64,000 bases of DNA from Flavobacterium sp. JAS (GTDB lineage: Bacteria; Bacteroidota; Bacteroidia; Flavobacteriales; Flavobacteriaceae): positions 434,001 to 498,000 of the forward strand of contig NZ_JAJMOX010000002.1 in NCBI RefSeq assembly GCF_020991455.1, read 5' to 3'. Shown here piece after piece: positions 27,653 through 35,792 of this stretch (positions are counted from its first letter, which is position 1; every line of letters begins with the position of its first letter). The notes beneath the pieces are model-generated. The model saw only the letters and a list, made by a program, of their open reading frames with translations. It did no database searches and was not told the DNA's origin. Made by a program: the position numbers and the translations under genes.

Positions 27653-28342
27653 TTAGTGTTTAAGCATTTCGTGCGCATATTGAATACCTACGCCATAAGC
27701 ACCACCATATTTTTTAGCAAGATCAGTAACGGCAACATAAGTTTCCTGACGTGCCCAATCACGTTGTAATTCTAGTAAATATTGTAATGAAGTTATTGGG
27801 TGAGCACCTGCCTGTACCATACGTGTAATAGCCATTTCGTGTGCTTCTTTAGAAACGTCAGCACTTGCATCTGTAATTACATACACATCATAACCTTCGC
27901 TGATTGCTGATAATGTTGGTCCAACGATACAAACGCTTGTCCATAAACCTCCAAAAACAATTTTCTTTTTGCCTTTTTCAGTGATTGCTTTGTAAGCAGG
28001 AACATCTTCCCAAGTGTTCATTGAGGTACGATCGATATAGTTTGAAGTTTTTTGTGGATAAAACTCTTCGATTTCACGGAAAACAGGTCCGCTAAATGAT
28101 TTTTCGGCAACTGTTGTTACAATTGTTGGGACTTTAAAGATTTTTGAAGCTCCGGCCACTAAAGCGGTATTGTTGCGAAGTTGATCAATTGGCGTGCTTC
28201 CTACGGCAAATGCCATTTGGCTTTCATAATCAATAAGAACCAAAGTATGGTTTGTTGGATTTAATAATGCAGGACTTGGTTTTTGAGCAAAACCGATAAA
28301 TGTTGCTACTACTAAAACTGTTGTTAAGATTAATTTTTTCAT
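27653..28342 (-). CDS. Exported isochorismatase-family hydrolase (YcaC-like)
   Basis: A 229-residue cysteine hydrolase with a signal peptide (TTVLVVATFIGFAQ), unusual for a family that is mostly cytoplasmic. The catalytic Asp lies in LVLIDYESQMAF, and the nucleophile Cys in LWTSVCIVGPTLSA; the middle Lys is in TTVAEKSF. Relatives cleave amides, nicotinamide or isochorismate ethers; the YcaC-like branch has no settled substrate. It is separated from the amidohydrolase by a terminator, and from the receiver-like gene by 220 bp. Confidence 0.83.
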   Translation of the reverse strand: MKKLILTTVLVVATFIGFAQKPSPALLNPTNHTLVLIDYESQMAFAVGSTPIDQLRNNTALVAGASKIFKVPTIVTTVAEKSFSGPVFREIEEFYPQKTSNYIDRTSMNTWEDVPAYKAITEKGKKKIVFGGLWTSVCIVGPTLSAISEGYDVYVITDASADVSKEAHEMAITRMVQAGAHPITSLQYLLELQRDWARQETYVAVTDLAKKYGGAYGVGIQYAHEMLKH

Positions 28343-28562
28343 GATAATGTAAATTTGTGTGTTAATAAAAAGGTTTTTAAAATTTGTATTGAGTTTGATT
28401 TTCAGTTTATTGCGTTCAAAAGCAGTGCCTTGTTTGTAAGGCGTTGATTTATAACGAATTTTTAAAAAAAGGCAATAGTGATTTTAACGATATATCGTCA
28501 ATGATTAGGCGATCTTCGTAATTGTGTTAATGAAATGGCATTGATGCGAAAAATTCTAGTAC

Positions 28563-28877
28563 CTAAATTTTTCCTTTAAGATATAATCTGTGTTCTATTT
28601 CTGATTTTAGTAAACCACTTCCCCCGCCAAAATGCTCTATTACTTCGACATTGGGTTGCTGTTTTAAGCAGAAAATGGTAAACTCTTTTTCGAGATGATC
28701 TTCGATTCCGGAACTCAAAAGAACAATATCGATTTTGTGATTTTGAAAATATTCTTCCGCTAGCTTTTGATCACTAAAGCCAACTGCATTCCAATTTTCG
28801 TATGCATTTACCAATCTAAGTAAGATCTCCAAAATAGGCTGGTTTTTTCCGAGTATTAAGAATTCAAATGTTTTCAT
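28563..28877 (-). CDS. Receiver-like protein lacking the phosphoacceptor
   Basis: A 104-residue protein starting at the ATG at 28877 (MKTFEFLILGKNQPIL). The longer reading to 28934 runs into the tandem repeat. The alternating strand-helix pattern suits a CheY-like receiver fold, and DIVLLSSGIEDHLEK occupies the place of the canonical DLVLLDxxMP phosphorylation loop, with Ser in place of Asp. The first-strand acidic pair is also missing. So it is probably a pseudo-receiver or an unrelated fold. Its function is not known. A short linker and the glycine-rich stretch EHFGGGSGLL lie near the end. Confidence 0.55.
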   Translation of the reverse strand: MKTFEFLILGKNQPILEILLRLVNAYENWNAVGFSDQKLAEEYFQNHKIDIVLLSSGIEDHLEKEFTIFCLKQQPNVEVIEHFGGGSGLLKSEIEHRLYLKGKI

Positions 28878-28910
28878 TGTTTTTTTTATTTTAAGTTTCT
28901 TAGTTGTCAA

Positions 28911-29252
28911 AAGAACTTCTAATTTACTTGACAAATTTATTAGTTATAAAACTAGTTCAACTTAATCTAGAATAAGAAATCTTAGCAACTTAGTATCTTA
29001 GACATTTAGCGACTTTAAAAAAGAACTTCTAATTTACTTGACAAATTTATTAGTTATAAAACTAGTTCAACTTAATCTAGAATAAGAAATCTTAACGACT
29101 TAGTATCTTAGAACCTTAGCGACTTTAAAAAAGAACTTCTAATTTACTTGACAAACTTATTAGTTATAAAACTAGTTCAACTTAACCTAGAATAAGAAAT
29201 CTTAGTCCCGATAGGTTCGGGATAGTATCTTAGAAACTTAGCAACGATATAA
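28911..29252. repeat. Three tandem copies of a 110-bp repeat
   Basis: Copies start at 28911, 29021 and 29131. Each starts with AAGAACTTCTAATTTACTTG and carries ATAAAACTAGTTCAACTTAA in its middle. Each ends in a series of CTTAG-type heptamers (for example CTTAGtATCTTAGA). Copies 1 and 2 differ at a few bases only; copy 3 has one 5-bp stretch replaced by TCCCGATAGGTTCGGGA. The repeat is non-coding. Close identity points to recent duplication. Confidence 0.92.
29206..29222. repeat. TCCCGA palindrome inside the third tandem copy
   Basis: TCCCGA-N5-TCGGGA replaces CAACT of copy 1. The arms resemble palindromes at 2112, 50698 and 53201. Confidence 0.7.
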
Positions 29253-29630
29253 AATAACAATAAATTAAAACCTTAATAACCTAGCGCCTTATTTCAGTGG
29301 CTTAAGGGCGGTATTCTAAAAAAAAGTTTTAGTAAAAAAGTATTTGTAAATTGATATAAAACAGTTGATTAGAGTTTTTGGGGAATGAAAAGCGATTTTT
29401 TTTTAGTAAAATGAGGAAACCCGTAATGAAGTCATCAAAGTTGCTTGTAGTTTTGCGCTATAGAAGTAAGAGAATATGATGATTTTGCCTTTTTAAACAT
29501 CATATTTTATTCTATGATAAACTGTTTTTGGAGAAACATTTTTTTATTACAATGAAAATTGGGCGTATTCATTTGATCGTGGGTAGGTTTGTATAAATTT
29601 GCAAGAGTACAAGACCGTCTAATTTTTATT
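29253..29630. other. Intergenic region without genes, 378 bp
   Basis: AT-rich. It contains a 9-bp inverted repeat AATATGATG (29473-29481) and CATCATATT (29498-29506). I see no coding potential and no recognisable RNA family. Confidence 0.5.
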
Positions 29631-29672
29631 GGGTTTTTAGAGTTGGTTTTTTTTAACTGATTCTAAAAACCC
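29631..29672. terminator. Terminator after the esterase gene
   Basis: GGGTTTTTAGA (29631-29641) and TCTAAAAACCC (29662-29672) form an 11-bp stem with a 20-nt loop, with T runs on both strands. It lies 12 bp after the stop of the minus-strand esterase gene. Confidence 0.75.
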
Positions 29673-29684
29673 TTTTTTTTTGGC

Positions 29685-30626
29685 TTAGTTTTTATAATGG
29701 TTGCTTTTTAACCACTCTTCAAGATCTCTGGTCCAGTATTTACTAGTATCGTTAACGCCTAAACCAAAACCGTGTCCGCCTTTTTCATATATATGCATTT
29801 CTGCAGAAACTCCATTGTTTTTAAGTGCTAGATAGTAATTAATTGAGTTTTCTGGTAAAACCACCGTATCGTCTGTAGCATGAATCAAAAATGTTGGCGG
29901 TGTTTGAGCGGTTACTTTCTTTTCGTTAGAAAAAGAATCGATTAATTCCTGTGATGGATTATTGCCCAATAAACTGGTTTGTGAGCCTTTGTGCGTAATA
30001 TCATTTTGCATCGAAATTACAGGATAAATCAAAAGTGAGAAATCTGGTCTTGCACTTACTTTTGAGTTGGTTTCATATATTTTATCGTCATAATGAGTTG
30101 CAATAGTAGAAGCTAAATGTCCGCCAGCAGAGAATCCTAAGACGCCAATTTTATTTGGATCAATATTCCATTTTGCAGCATTTTGACGAACATAACGCAC
30201 AGCTTCCTGCGCATCTTGTAAAGGACCAATGTTTTTATTCTTCATGATTAAATCGTTTGGTAATCTGTATTTTAATACAAATGCAGCAATCCCTAGACTA
30301 TTGAACCATTGGGCTACTTTAGTTCCTTCTTTATCAATAGCTAAATGCTGATATCCTCCGCCGGGCAGAATAATCACAGCGCTTTGAATTGTCTTTTTTT
30401 CTTTTGGCAAAAAGATACTTAAAGTAGGTATTGTAACCTGACTTGTACTTTGCACTTTTGCGTTTTCGATCAATTCTTTTTCAGTATAATCTGTGGCTTT
30501 TATTTCTCCTGGAATTTTGCTCCAAAGTGGTATTACATTTTGTGCTTGTACCGAATTTATAAGTGCTAAGAATAGTATGGCAATTAGGAGTGCTTTTTTA
30601 GAAAGATGTTTTTTTGAAGTTTTCAA
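29685..30626 (-). CDS. Exported alpha/beta hydrolase, acetyl esterase-like
   Basis: A 313-residue serine esterase. The oxyanion motif is ILPGGGYQHLA, the nucleophile lies in GVLGFSAGGHLAS, and the His in EKGGHGFGLG near the end. These are features of BD-FAE/acetylxylan-type esterases. No ATG precedes the signal peptide (ALLIAILFLALINSVQAQ). I place the start at a TTG (30626) four codons before the basic n-region; another TTG at 30716 would put ~35 residues in front of it. It lies divergent from the hexuronate transporter, at the border of the pectin locus, so removal of acetyl groups from pectin is a plausible but unproven role. Confidence 0.75.
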   Translation of the reverse strand: MKTSKKHLSKKALLIAILFLALINSVQAQNVIPLWSKIPGEIKATDYTEKELIENAKVQSTSQVTIPTLSIFLPKEKKTIQSAVIILPGGGYQHLAIDKEGTKVAQWFNSLGIAAFVLKYRLPNDLIMKNKNIGPLQDAQEAVRYVRQNAAKWNIDPNKIGVLGFSAGGHLASTIATHYDDKIYETNSKVSARPDFSLLIYPVISMQNDITHKGSQTSLLGNNPSQELIDSFSNEKKVTAQTPPTFLIHATDDTVVLPENSINYYLALKNNGVSAEMHIYEKGGHGFGLGVNDTSKYWTRDLEEWLKSNHYKN

Positions 30627-30907
30627 TTTAAAAGTATTTAAGGTTGTTGTAATCGGGCTGTAATTTACTTTATAAAAGTTGATTTGAGTTGTTAAATCTT
30701 TAAAAAGTAGTATCAACTTTCGAATATAAAAAAATAGATTAAACCAAGCCCGAAAAAGATTTATTTAAGCGTAGTTTTTCGATAATATATTATAGTTTTT
30801 CATGAAACATACATTTAACAAATATATTGTTTAATATGTAATTATGGTTTAAGTTTTTTGTGTGATGTGTTTATTTATAGACTTAAATTAATTTTTTATA
30901 CAAATTA
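30627..30907. other. Divergent intergenic region, upper part
   Basis: AT-rich upstream sequence between the esterase gene and the hexuronate transporter promoter (30908-30952). It should contain the esterase promoter, but I cannot place it with confidence. Nothing else is seen. Confidence 0.4.
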
Positions 30908-30952
30908 TTTGGAATATAAAGATTTAAAAGTATATTTGTGCAATCGATTACA
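30908..30952 (+). promoter_or_regulatory. Transporter promoter with LacI-type operator
   Basis: TTTG (30908-30911), a 19-bp spacer and TATATTTG (30931-30938) form a near-ideal Bacteroidota promoter. TGCAATCGATTACA (30939-30952) starts directly at the end of the -7 box. It differs by one base from the perfect palindrome at 42258. A repressor there would cover the transcription start. The transporter ATG is 107 bp downstream. Confidence 0.85.
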
Positions 30953-31058
30953 TTATTTGATTTTTTATTTGATTTGAATCTATTAGATTTAATGATTCCT
31001 TGAAGAAATAATGAAATTGAAAGGCCAAAAATTATAAATTTTATAATAAACCATTACC

Positions 31059-32528
31059 ATGAACCAAACCGATGCAGTTATTATGAGCCAAACCACTAAA
31101 ACTACAGGAAAGTACCGTTGGAGTATTTGCGCATTGCTATTTTTTGCAACCACAATCAATTATTTAGACAGACAAGTGCTTTCTTTGACGTGGAGCGATT
31201 TTATTGCGCCTGAATTTCATTGGACTAATAATGATTACGGAAATATCACAGCATTGTTTTCTATATTTTATGCAGTTTCTTTATTATTTGCCGGACGTTT
31301 TGTAGATTGGTTAGATACTAAAAAAGGATTTCTTTGGGCAATCGGTATTTGGTCTTTGGGAGCTTGTTTGCATGCATTTTGCGGTATTGCAACAGCTGGA
31401 ATTATTACAGGAAACTGGTTTGTAGGTTTTCAAGGCGCTAAAGAAGCGATTCATCTGGTAAAAGATACCGCGATGGTGATTAATGTAAGTGTTACCTTGT
31501 TCATTTTTGCGCGATTTGTTTTGGCAATTGGTGAGGCGGGAAATTTTCCTGCGGCAATTAAAACAACAGCCGAATATTTTCCTAAAAAAGACAGAGCATT
31601 TTCAACTAGTATATTTAATGCCGGCGCTACTGTTGGTGCCTTGGCAGCACCAATATCAATACCATTTATCGCTGAAGCTTTTGGTTGGGAAATGGCATTT
31701 ATTATCATCGGTGCGCTTGGTTTTGTCTGGATGGGATTTTGGGTTTTTATGTATGATAAACCAGAGAAGCATCCAAAAGTTAGCGCTGCCGAATTAGAGT
31801 ATATTCAACAAGACGATATTGCTGATAGTAAATTAGTTGGATATATTGCGGAGACTAAAACCAAAGTTTCCTTAGTAGATTGTTTTAAATACAAACAAAC
31901 CTGGGCTTTTGCTTTTGGTAAATTTATGACAGATGGTGTTTGGTGGTTCTTTTTGTTCTGGACTCCGGCCTATTTAAGCTCTGTTTACGGAATGGATTCT
32001 ACACAAGCCGCTTTGCCTTTGTTTGTATTATATATGATCACTTTGCTTTCTATTATTGGTGGCTGGCTTCCAACTTATTTTGTCGAAAAGAAAGGAATGA
32101 ATCCGTACGAAGGAAGAATGAGAGCAATGTTAATTTTTGCATTTTTCCCTTTATTAGCACTCGTTGCGCAGCCTTTAGGTCATTATAGTTATTGGCTTCC
32201 GGTAATTATAATTGGGATTGCAGGTGCGGCACATCAATCGTGGTCGGCAAATATTTTTACTACAGTTGGAGATATGTTTCCTAAAAAAGCAATTGCCACA
32301 ATTACAGGAATTGGAGGTTTAGCCGGAGGTGTTGGTTCTACTTTAATCAACAAAGGTTCAGGATTATTATTCGATCACGCAAAACAAACCAATATGGCTT
32401 TCATGGGTTTTAAAGGAATTGAAGCCGGATACTTTATCATTTTCTCTATTTGCGCCGTTTGTTACTTAACAGGTTGGTGTGTCATGAAAACGTTGGTTCC
32501 AAAATACCGTCCAATCACAGATTTATAA
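31059..32528 (+). CDS. exuT: Hexuronate MFS transporter (ExuT-like)
   Basis: A 489-residue major facilitator permease with ~12 hydrophobic helices. Evidence for the anion:cation symporter branch is INYLDRQVLSLTW at helix 1, then FARFVLAIGEAGNFPAAIK in helix 4. It should import galacturonate or related uronic acids with protons across the inner membrane. It is the first gene of the catabolic cluster and has its own LacI-type operator. An in-frame ATG at 31083 (eight codons in) is an alternative start. The symbol is by analogy; substrate is inferred from neighbours. Confidence 0.88.
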   Translation: MNQTDAVIMSQTTKTTGKYRWSICALLFFATTINYLDRQVLSLTWSDFIAPEFHWTNNDYGNITALFSIFYAVSLLFAGRFVDWLDTKKGFLWAIGIWSLGACLHAFCGIATAGIITGNWFVGFQGAKEAIHLVKDTAMVINVSVTLFIFARFVLAIGEAGNFPAAIKTTAEYFPKKDRAFSTSIFNAGATVGALAAPISIPFIAEAFGWEMAFIIIGALGFVWMGFWVFMYDKPEKHPKVSAAELEYIQQDDIADSKLVGYIAETKTKVSLVDCFKYKQTWAFAFGKFMTDGVWWFFLFWTPAYLSSVYGMDSTQAALPLFVLYMITLLSIIGGWLPTYFVEKKGMNPYEGRMRAMLIFAFFPLLALVAQPLGHYSYWLPVIIIGIAGAAHQSWSANIFTTVGDMFPKKAIATITGIGGLAGGVGSTLINKGSGLLFDHAKQTNMAFMGFKGIEAGYFIIFSICAVCYLTGWCVMKTLVPKYRPITDL

Positions 32529-32577
32529 GATTTTTATTTTTTTTGAGGAAACTAAAAGGTATTTTAAAATAAAAATC

Positions 32578-32599
32578 TAATTTTGTGCAATCGATTACA
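32578..32599 (+). promoter_or_regulatory. kduI promoter box with LacI-type operator
   Basis: TAATTTTG (32578-32585) fits TAnnTTTG and runs directly into TGCAATCGATTACA (32586-32599), the same arrangement as before the transporter. No well-placed -33 TTTG is seen, so this promoter may be weaker or help boost transcription from upstream. The kduI ATG is 13 bp downstream. Confidence 0.8.
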
Positions 32600-32612
32600 T
32601 TAAAATAAAATT

Positions 32613-33452
32613 ATGACAAAATATAGTTCAAGATACGCGTCAAGTCCGGAAGCTGTTAAAAAATATGATACTCAGGAATTAAGATCTGAATTCTTAATTG
32701 AGGATCTTATGCAGGAAGATGAAATTGTATTAACCTATTCGCATTACGACAGATATATTGCGGGATCTGCAGTTCCGGTAAAAGGTGATTTATTACTGGA
32801 AAGTATCGATCCGCTTAAAGCAAGTTATTTTCTGGAAAGAAGAGAAATAGGAATTATTAATGTTGGCGCGAAAGGTTCTGTTGTTGTCGAAGGAAAATCT
32901 TTCGAACTTGATTTCAAAGATGCTCTATACATCGGCAGCGGAAATAAAGAAGTAATTTTTAAAAGTGACGATCCCCAAAATCCTGCTAAATACTATATTA
33001 ATTCCGCTCCGGCACATACAACGTATCCAACAGTAAAAGTGAGTTTGGCCCAGGCCAATAAATTACAACTGGGAACTATGGAAACGGCAAATCACAGAAC
33101 CGTTAACCAAATGATTATTGGCAGTGTTGTTACTACTTGCCAATTGCAAATGGGAATGACAGAGTTAAAACCCGGAAGTGTTTGGAATACGATGCCGGCA
33201 CACGTTCACGATCGTCGTATGGAAGTTTATTTTTATTTGGATATTCCCGAGAATCAGGCGGTTTGTCATTTTATGGGACAACCTCAGGAAACAAGACATA
33301 TCTGGATGAACAATCATCAAGCGGTAATTTCTCCGCCTTGGTCGATTCACTCAGGTTCAGGAACCAGTAACTATACTTTTATCTGGGGAATGGCCGGTGA
33401 GAACTTGGATTACGGAGATATGGACGTTTGTAAAATCACAGATTTAAGATAA
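32613..33452 (+). CDS. kduI: 5-dehydro-4-deoxy-D-glucuronate isomerase
   Basis: A 279-residue cytoplasmic isomerase, matching the usual length of KduI. It converts 5-keto-4-deoxyuronate, formed from unsaturated galacturonate after pectate lyase action, to 2,5-diketo-3-deoxygluconate. The zinc site is visible in PAHVHDRRMEVYFY (two His, one Glu) with a further His in PPWSIHSGSGT. KduD is encoded 5 bp downstream and takes the product. Strongly supported by length, motifs and context. Confidence 0.96.
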   Translation: MTKYSSRYASSPEAVKKYDTQELRSEFLIEDLMQEDEIVLTYSHYDRYIAGSAVPVKGDLLLESIDPLKASYFLERREIGIINVGAKGSVVVEGKSFELDFKDALYIGSGNKEVIFKSDDPQNPAKYYINSAPAHTTYPTVKVSLAQANKLQLGTMETANHRTVNQMIIGSVVTTCQLQMGMTELKPGSVWNTMPAHVHDRRMEVYFYLDIPENQAVCHFMGQPQETRHIWMNNHQAVISPPWSIHSGSGTSNYTFIWGMAGENLDYGDMDVCKITDLR

Positions 33453-33457
33453 GAATC

Positions 33458-34249
33458 ATGATAGATTTATTTGATATAAAAGGAAAAATAGCCCTTATCA
33501 CAGGAAGTACGCACGGACTTGGAATGGCAATGGCAAAAGGTTTAGGTGAGGCTGGAGCCATAATTATCGTAAACGGAAACTCCTCTGAGCAAAAAATTGA
33601 TGATGCTGTAAAAGAACTTCAAAGCGAAGGAATAAATGCTGTTGGTTATAAATTTAATGTAACCGATGAAAAAGAAGTGATTAGCGCCATTGAGAAAATT
33701 GAAAGTGAAGTTGGACCAATTGCGATCCTGATTAATAACGCAGGAATTATCAAAAGAATTCCGCTTATCGAAATGGAAGTTGCCGATTTTAAAGAAGTAA
33801 TTGATATCGATTTGGTTTCTCCCTTTATCGTTTCAAAACATGTTGCCAAAGCAATGATCGAGAGACGACAAGGAAAAATCATCAACATTTGCTCGATGAT
33901 GAGCGAATTAGGTAGAAATACCGTTGGCGCTTATGCTGCCGCAAAAGGCGGTCTTAAGATGCTGACCAAAAATATGGCAACAGAATGGGCAAAATACAAC
34001 CTGCAGATCAACGCAATTGGTCCGGGATATTTTGCTACTGAACAAACAAAACCGATTAGAGTTGACGGACATCCGTTTAACGATTTTATAATCAGCAGAA
34101 CTCCTGCCGCAAAATGGGGCGATCCGGGTGATTTAGCCGGAGCAGCAATATTTTTATCTTCAAAAGCTAGTGACTTTGTAAACGGTCATATTTTGTATGT
34201 CGATGGAGGAATTCTGGCCACAATTGGCAAACCATCAAACGAGGTATAA
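33458..34249 (+). CDS. kduD: 2-deoxy-D-gluconate 3-dehydrogenase / 2,5-diketo-3-deoxygluconate reductase
   Basis: A 263-residue SDR enzyme that reduces 2,5-diketo-3-deoxygluconate to 2-keto-3-deoxygluconate (KDG) with NAD(P)H. It has the cofactor loop TGSTHGLGMAMA, NNAGIIKR, and the catalytic motif YAAAKGG. The segment INAIGPGYFATEQTKPIR is characteristic of the KduD branch. It lies between kduI and uxaC, so KDG made here joins that from altronate. Very secure. Confidence 0.95.
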   Translation: MIDLFDIKGKIALITGSTHGLGMAMAKGLGEAGAIIIVNGNSSEQKIDDAVKELQSEGINAVGYKFNVTDEKEVISAIEKIESEVGPIAILINNAGIIKRIPLIEMEVADFKEVIDIDLVSPFIVSKHVAKAMIERRQGKIINICSMMSELGRNTVGAYAAAKGGLKMLTKNMATEWAKYNLQINAIGPGYFATEQTKPIRVDGHPFNDFIISRTPAAKWGDPGDLAGAAIFLSSKASDFVNGHILYVDGGILATIGKPSNEV

Positions 34250-34272
34250 GTCTCAATTATAATAAAAAAAAC

Positions 34273-35679
34273 ATGAGCGCAAATCAAAGTTTTATAAACG
34301 ATAATTTTTTACTTGAAAATAAATTCGCGGAAGAATTATATCATAACTATTCTAAGAATCAACCCATAATAGATTACCACAATCATTTGAGTCCGCAGTT
34401 TATTGCCCAGGATAAAATCTTTGACAACATCACGCAGGTTTGGATAAATGGAGATCACTACAAATGGCGCGCAATGCGTACTTTGGGGGTTAACGAACAA
34501 TTTGTTACTGGAAACGGATCTGATAAAGACAAGTTTTTAAACTGGGGAAAAACCGTTCCGTATACGATGCGTAATCCTTTATATCATTGGACGCACTTAG
34601 AATTGGCGCGTTATTTTGATATCTATGATTTATTGAATGAAAAATCGGCAGAGAAAATATATATCGAAACTTCAGAAAAAATTAATTCTGAAGCTTATAG
34701 CACGCAAAACCTGCTTAAAAAAGTAAATGCTGAAGTGGTTTGTACCACCGAAGATCCAATTGATAGTTTGGAGTTTCATCAGAAACTGATAAAAAATCCA
34801 ATTGGAATCAAAATGAGTACGGCTTTCAGACCTGATAAAGCCATCTTAATTTCTAATGATGGTTATAATGCATATCTGGACACATTAGGGGATGTGTCCG
34901 GAATTGCAATTAATACGTATGTCGATTTATGCAATGCATTAAAAAAGCGAGTGGAGTATTTCAATCAAAACGGTTGTAAACTTAGTGATCACGGTTTAGA
35001 CCAGATTTACTTTGAAAATTTTACCCAGAGTGAAATCAATTCGATCTTCAAAAAGAAAAGAGAAAATCAAACGATAACCTCTGAAGAAGGGCTGAAATTT
35101 CAAAGTGCAATTTTATTGTTTTTATCCGAAACGTATCATGAATTTGGCTGGGTGCAACAATTTCATTTAGGCGCTTTGAGAAATAACAATGCGCGTATGC
35201 ACAGAATTTTAGGTCCTGATACAGGTTGGGATTCTATTAGTGATTTTCCGCAGGCACAAAAATTATCGAGCTTTTTAAATGCACTAGACAGTAAAGATAA
35301 ATTGACAAAAACGATCATTTACAATCTGAATCCGTCTGATAATGAAGTGATGGCGACGATGATTGGAAATTTCAATGACGGAAGTGTTAAAGGGAAAGTA
35401 CAATTTGGTTCAGGATGGTGGTTTTTAGACCAGAAAGACGGAATGACAAAGCAATTAAATGCGCTTTCGAATATGGGTTTAATTAGCTGTTTCGTTGGAA
35501 TGTTAACAGATTCTAGAAGCTTTTTATCTTTTCCAAGACACGAATATTTCAGACGTATTTTATGTAATCTTTTAGGAGACGAGATCAAACGTGGTGAACT
35601 TCCAAACGACATGGAATGGATAGGAAAAATGGTTCAGGATATTTCATACAACAACGCAAAAGAATATTTCAAATTTTAG
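34273..35679 (+). CDS. uxaC: Uronate isomerase
   Basis: A 468-residue enzyme of the amidohydrolase-fold uronate isomerase family; E. coli UxaC has about 470. It converts D-galacturonate to D-tagaturonate, and D-glucuronate to D-fructuronate. The N-terminal metal motif is IIDYHNHLSPQFIA; WTHLELARYFDI, VCTTEDPIDSL and the C-terminal GWWFLDQKDGM and LTDSRSFLSFPRHEYFRR are family hallmarks. No UxuA or UxuB is seen in the window, so the galacturonate arm is the one served here. Confidence 0.96.
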   Translation: MSANQSFINDNFLLENKFAEELYHNYSKNQPIIDYHNHLSPQFIAQDKIFDNITQVWINGDHYKWRAMRTLGVNEQFVTGNGSDKDKFLNWGKTVPYTMRNPLYHWTHLELARYFDIYDLLNEKSAEKIYIETSEKINSEAYSTQNLLKKVNAEVVCTTEDPIDSLEFHQKLIKNPIGIKMSTAFRPDKAILISNDGYNAYLDTLGDVSGIAINTYVDLCNALKKRVEYFNQNGCKLSDHGLDQIYFENFTQSEINSIFKKKRENQTITSEEGLKFQSAILLFLSETYHEFGWVQQFHLGALRNNNARMHRILGPDTGWDSISDFPQAQKLSSFLNALDSKDKLTKTIIYNLNPSDNEVMATMIGNFNDGSVKGKVQFGSGWWFLDQKDGMTKQLNALSNMGLISCFVGMLTDSRSFLSFPRHEYFRRILCNLLGDEIKRGELPNDMEWIGKMVQDISYNNAKEYFKF

Positions 35680-35792
35680 TTAAGAAGAAAGAGGAAAGAA
35701 GAAAGAGGAAAGAATATAGAAGAAAGAAGAAAGAATTTTAGCATTGCTTAATTTTTTTAATCATTTAGAATCTGTGGCAAAAAAATATTTAT
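35680..35792 (+). other. Purine-rich spacer before kdgK
   Basis: 113 bp with six imperfect repeats of GAAGAAAGA or GAGGAAAGA between uxaC and kdgK. It is unlike the tight spacings elsewhere in the cluster. It could be a slippage tract. I see no terminator or promoter in it that I trust. Confidence 0.5.

Noticed and set aside
28911-29252. CRISPR array
   Set aside because: Units are 110 bp and nearly identical throughout, with no short repeats separated by unique spacers and no cas genes.
30627-30907. Riboswitch or small RNA upstream of the transporter
   Set aside because: No conserved riboswitch element or stable hairpin seen; the region reads as plain AT-rich promoter DNA.
33646-33888. 80-residue antisense frame in kduD
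   Set aside because: Shadow of a secure gene.
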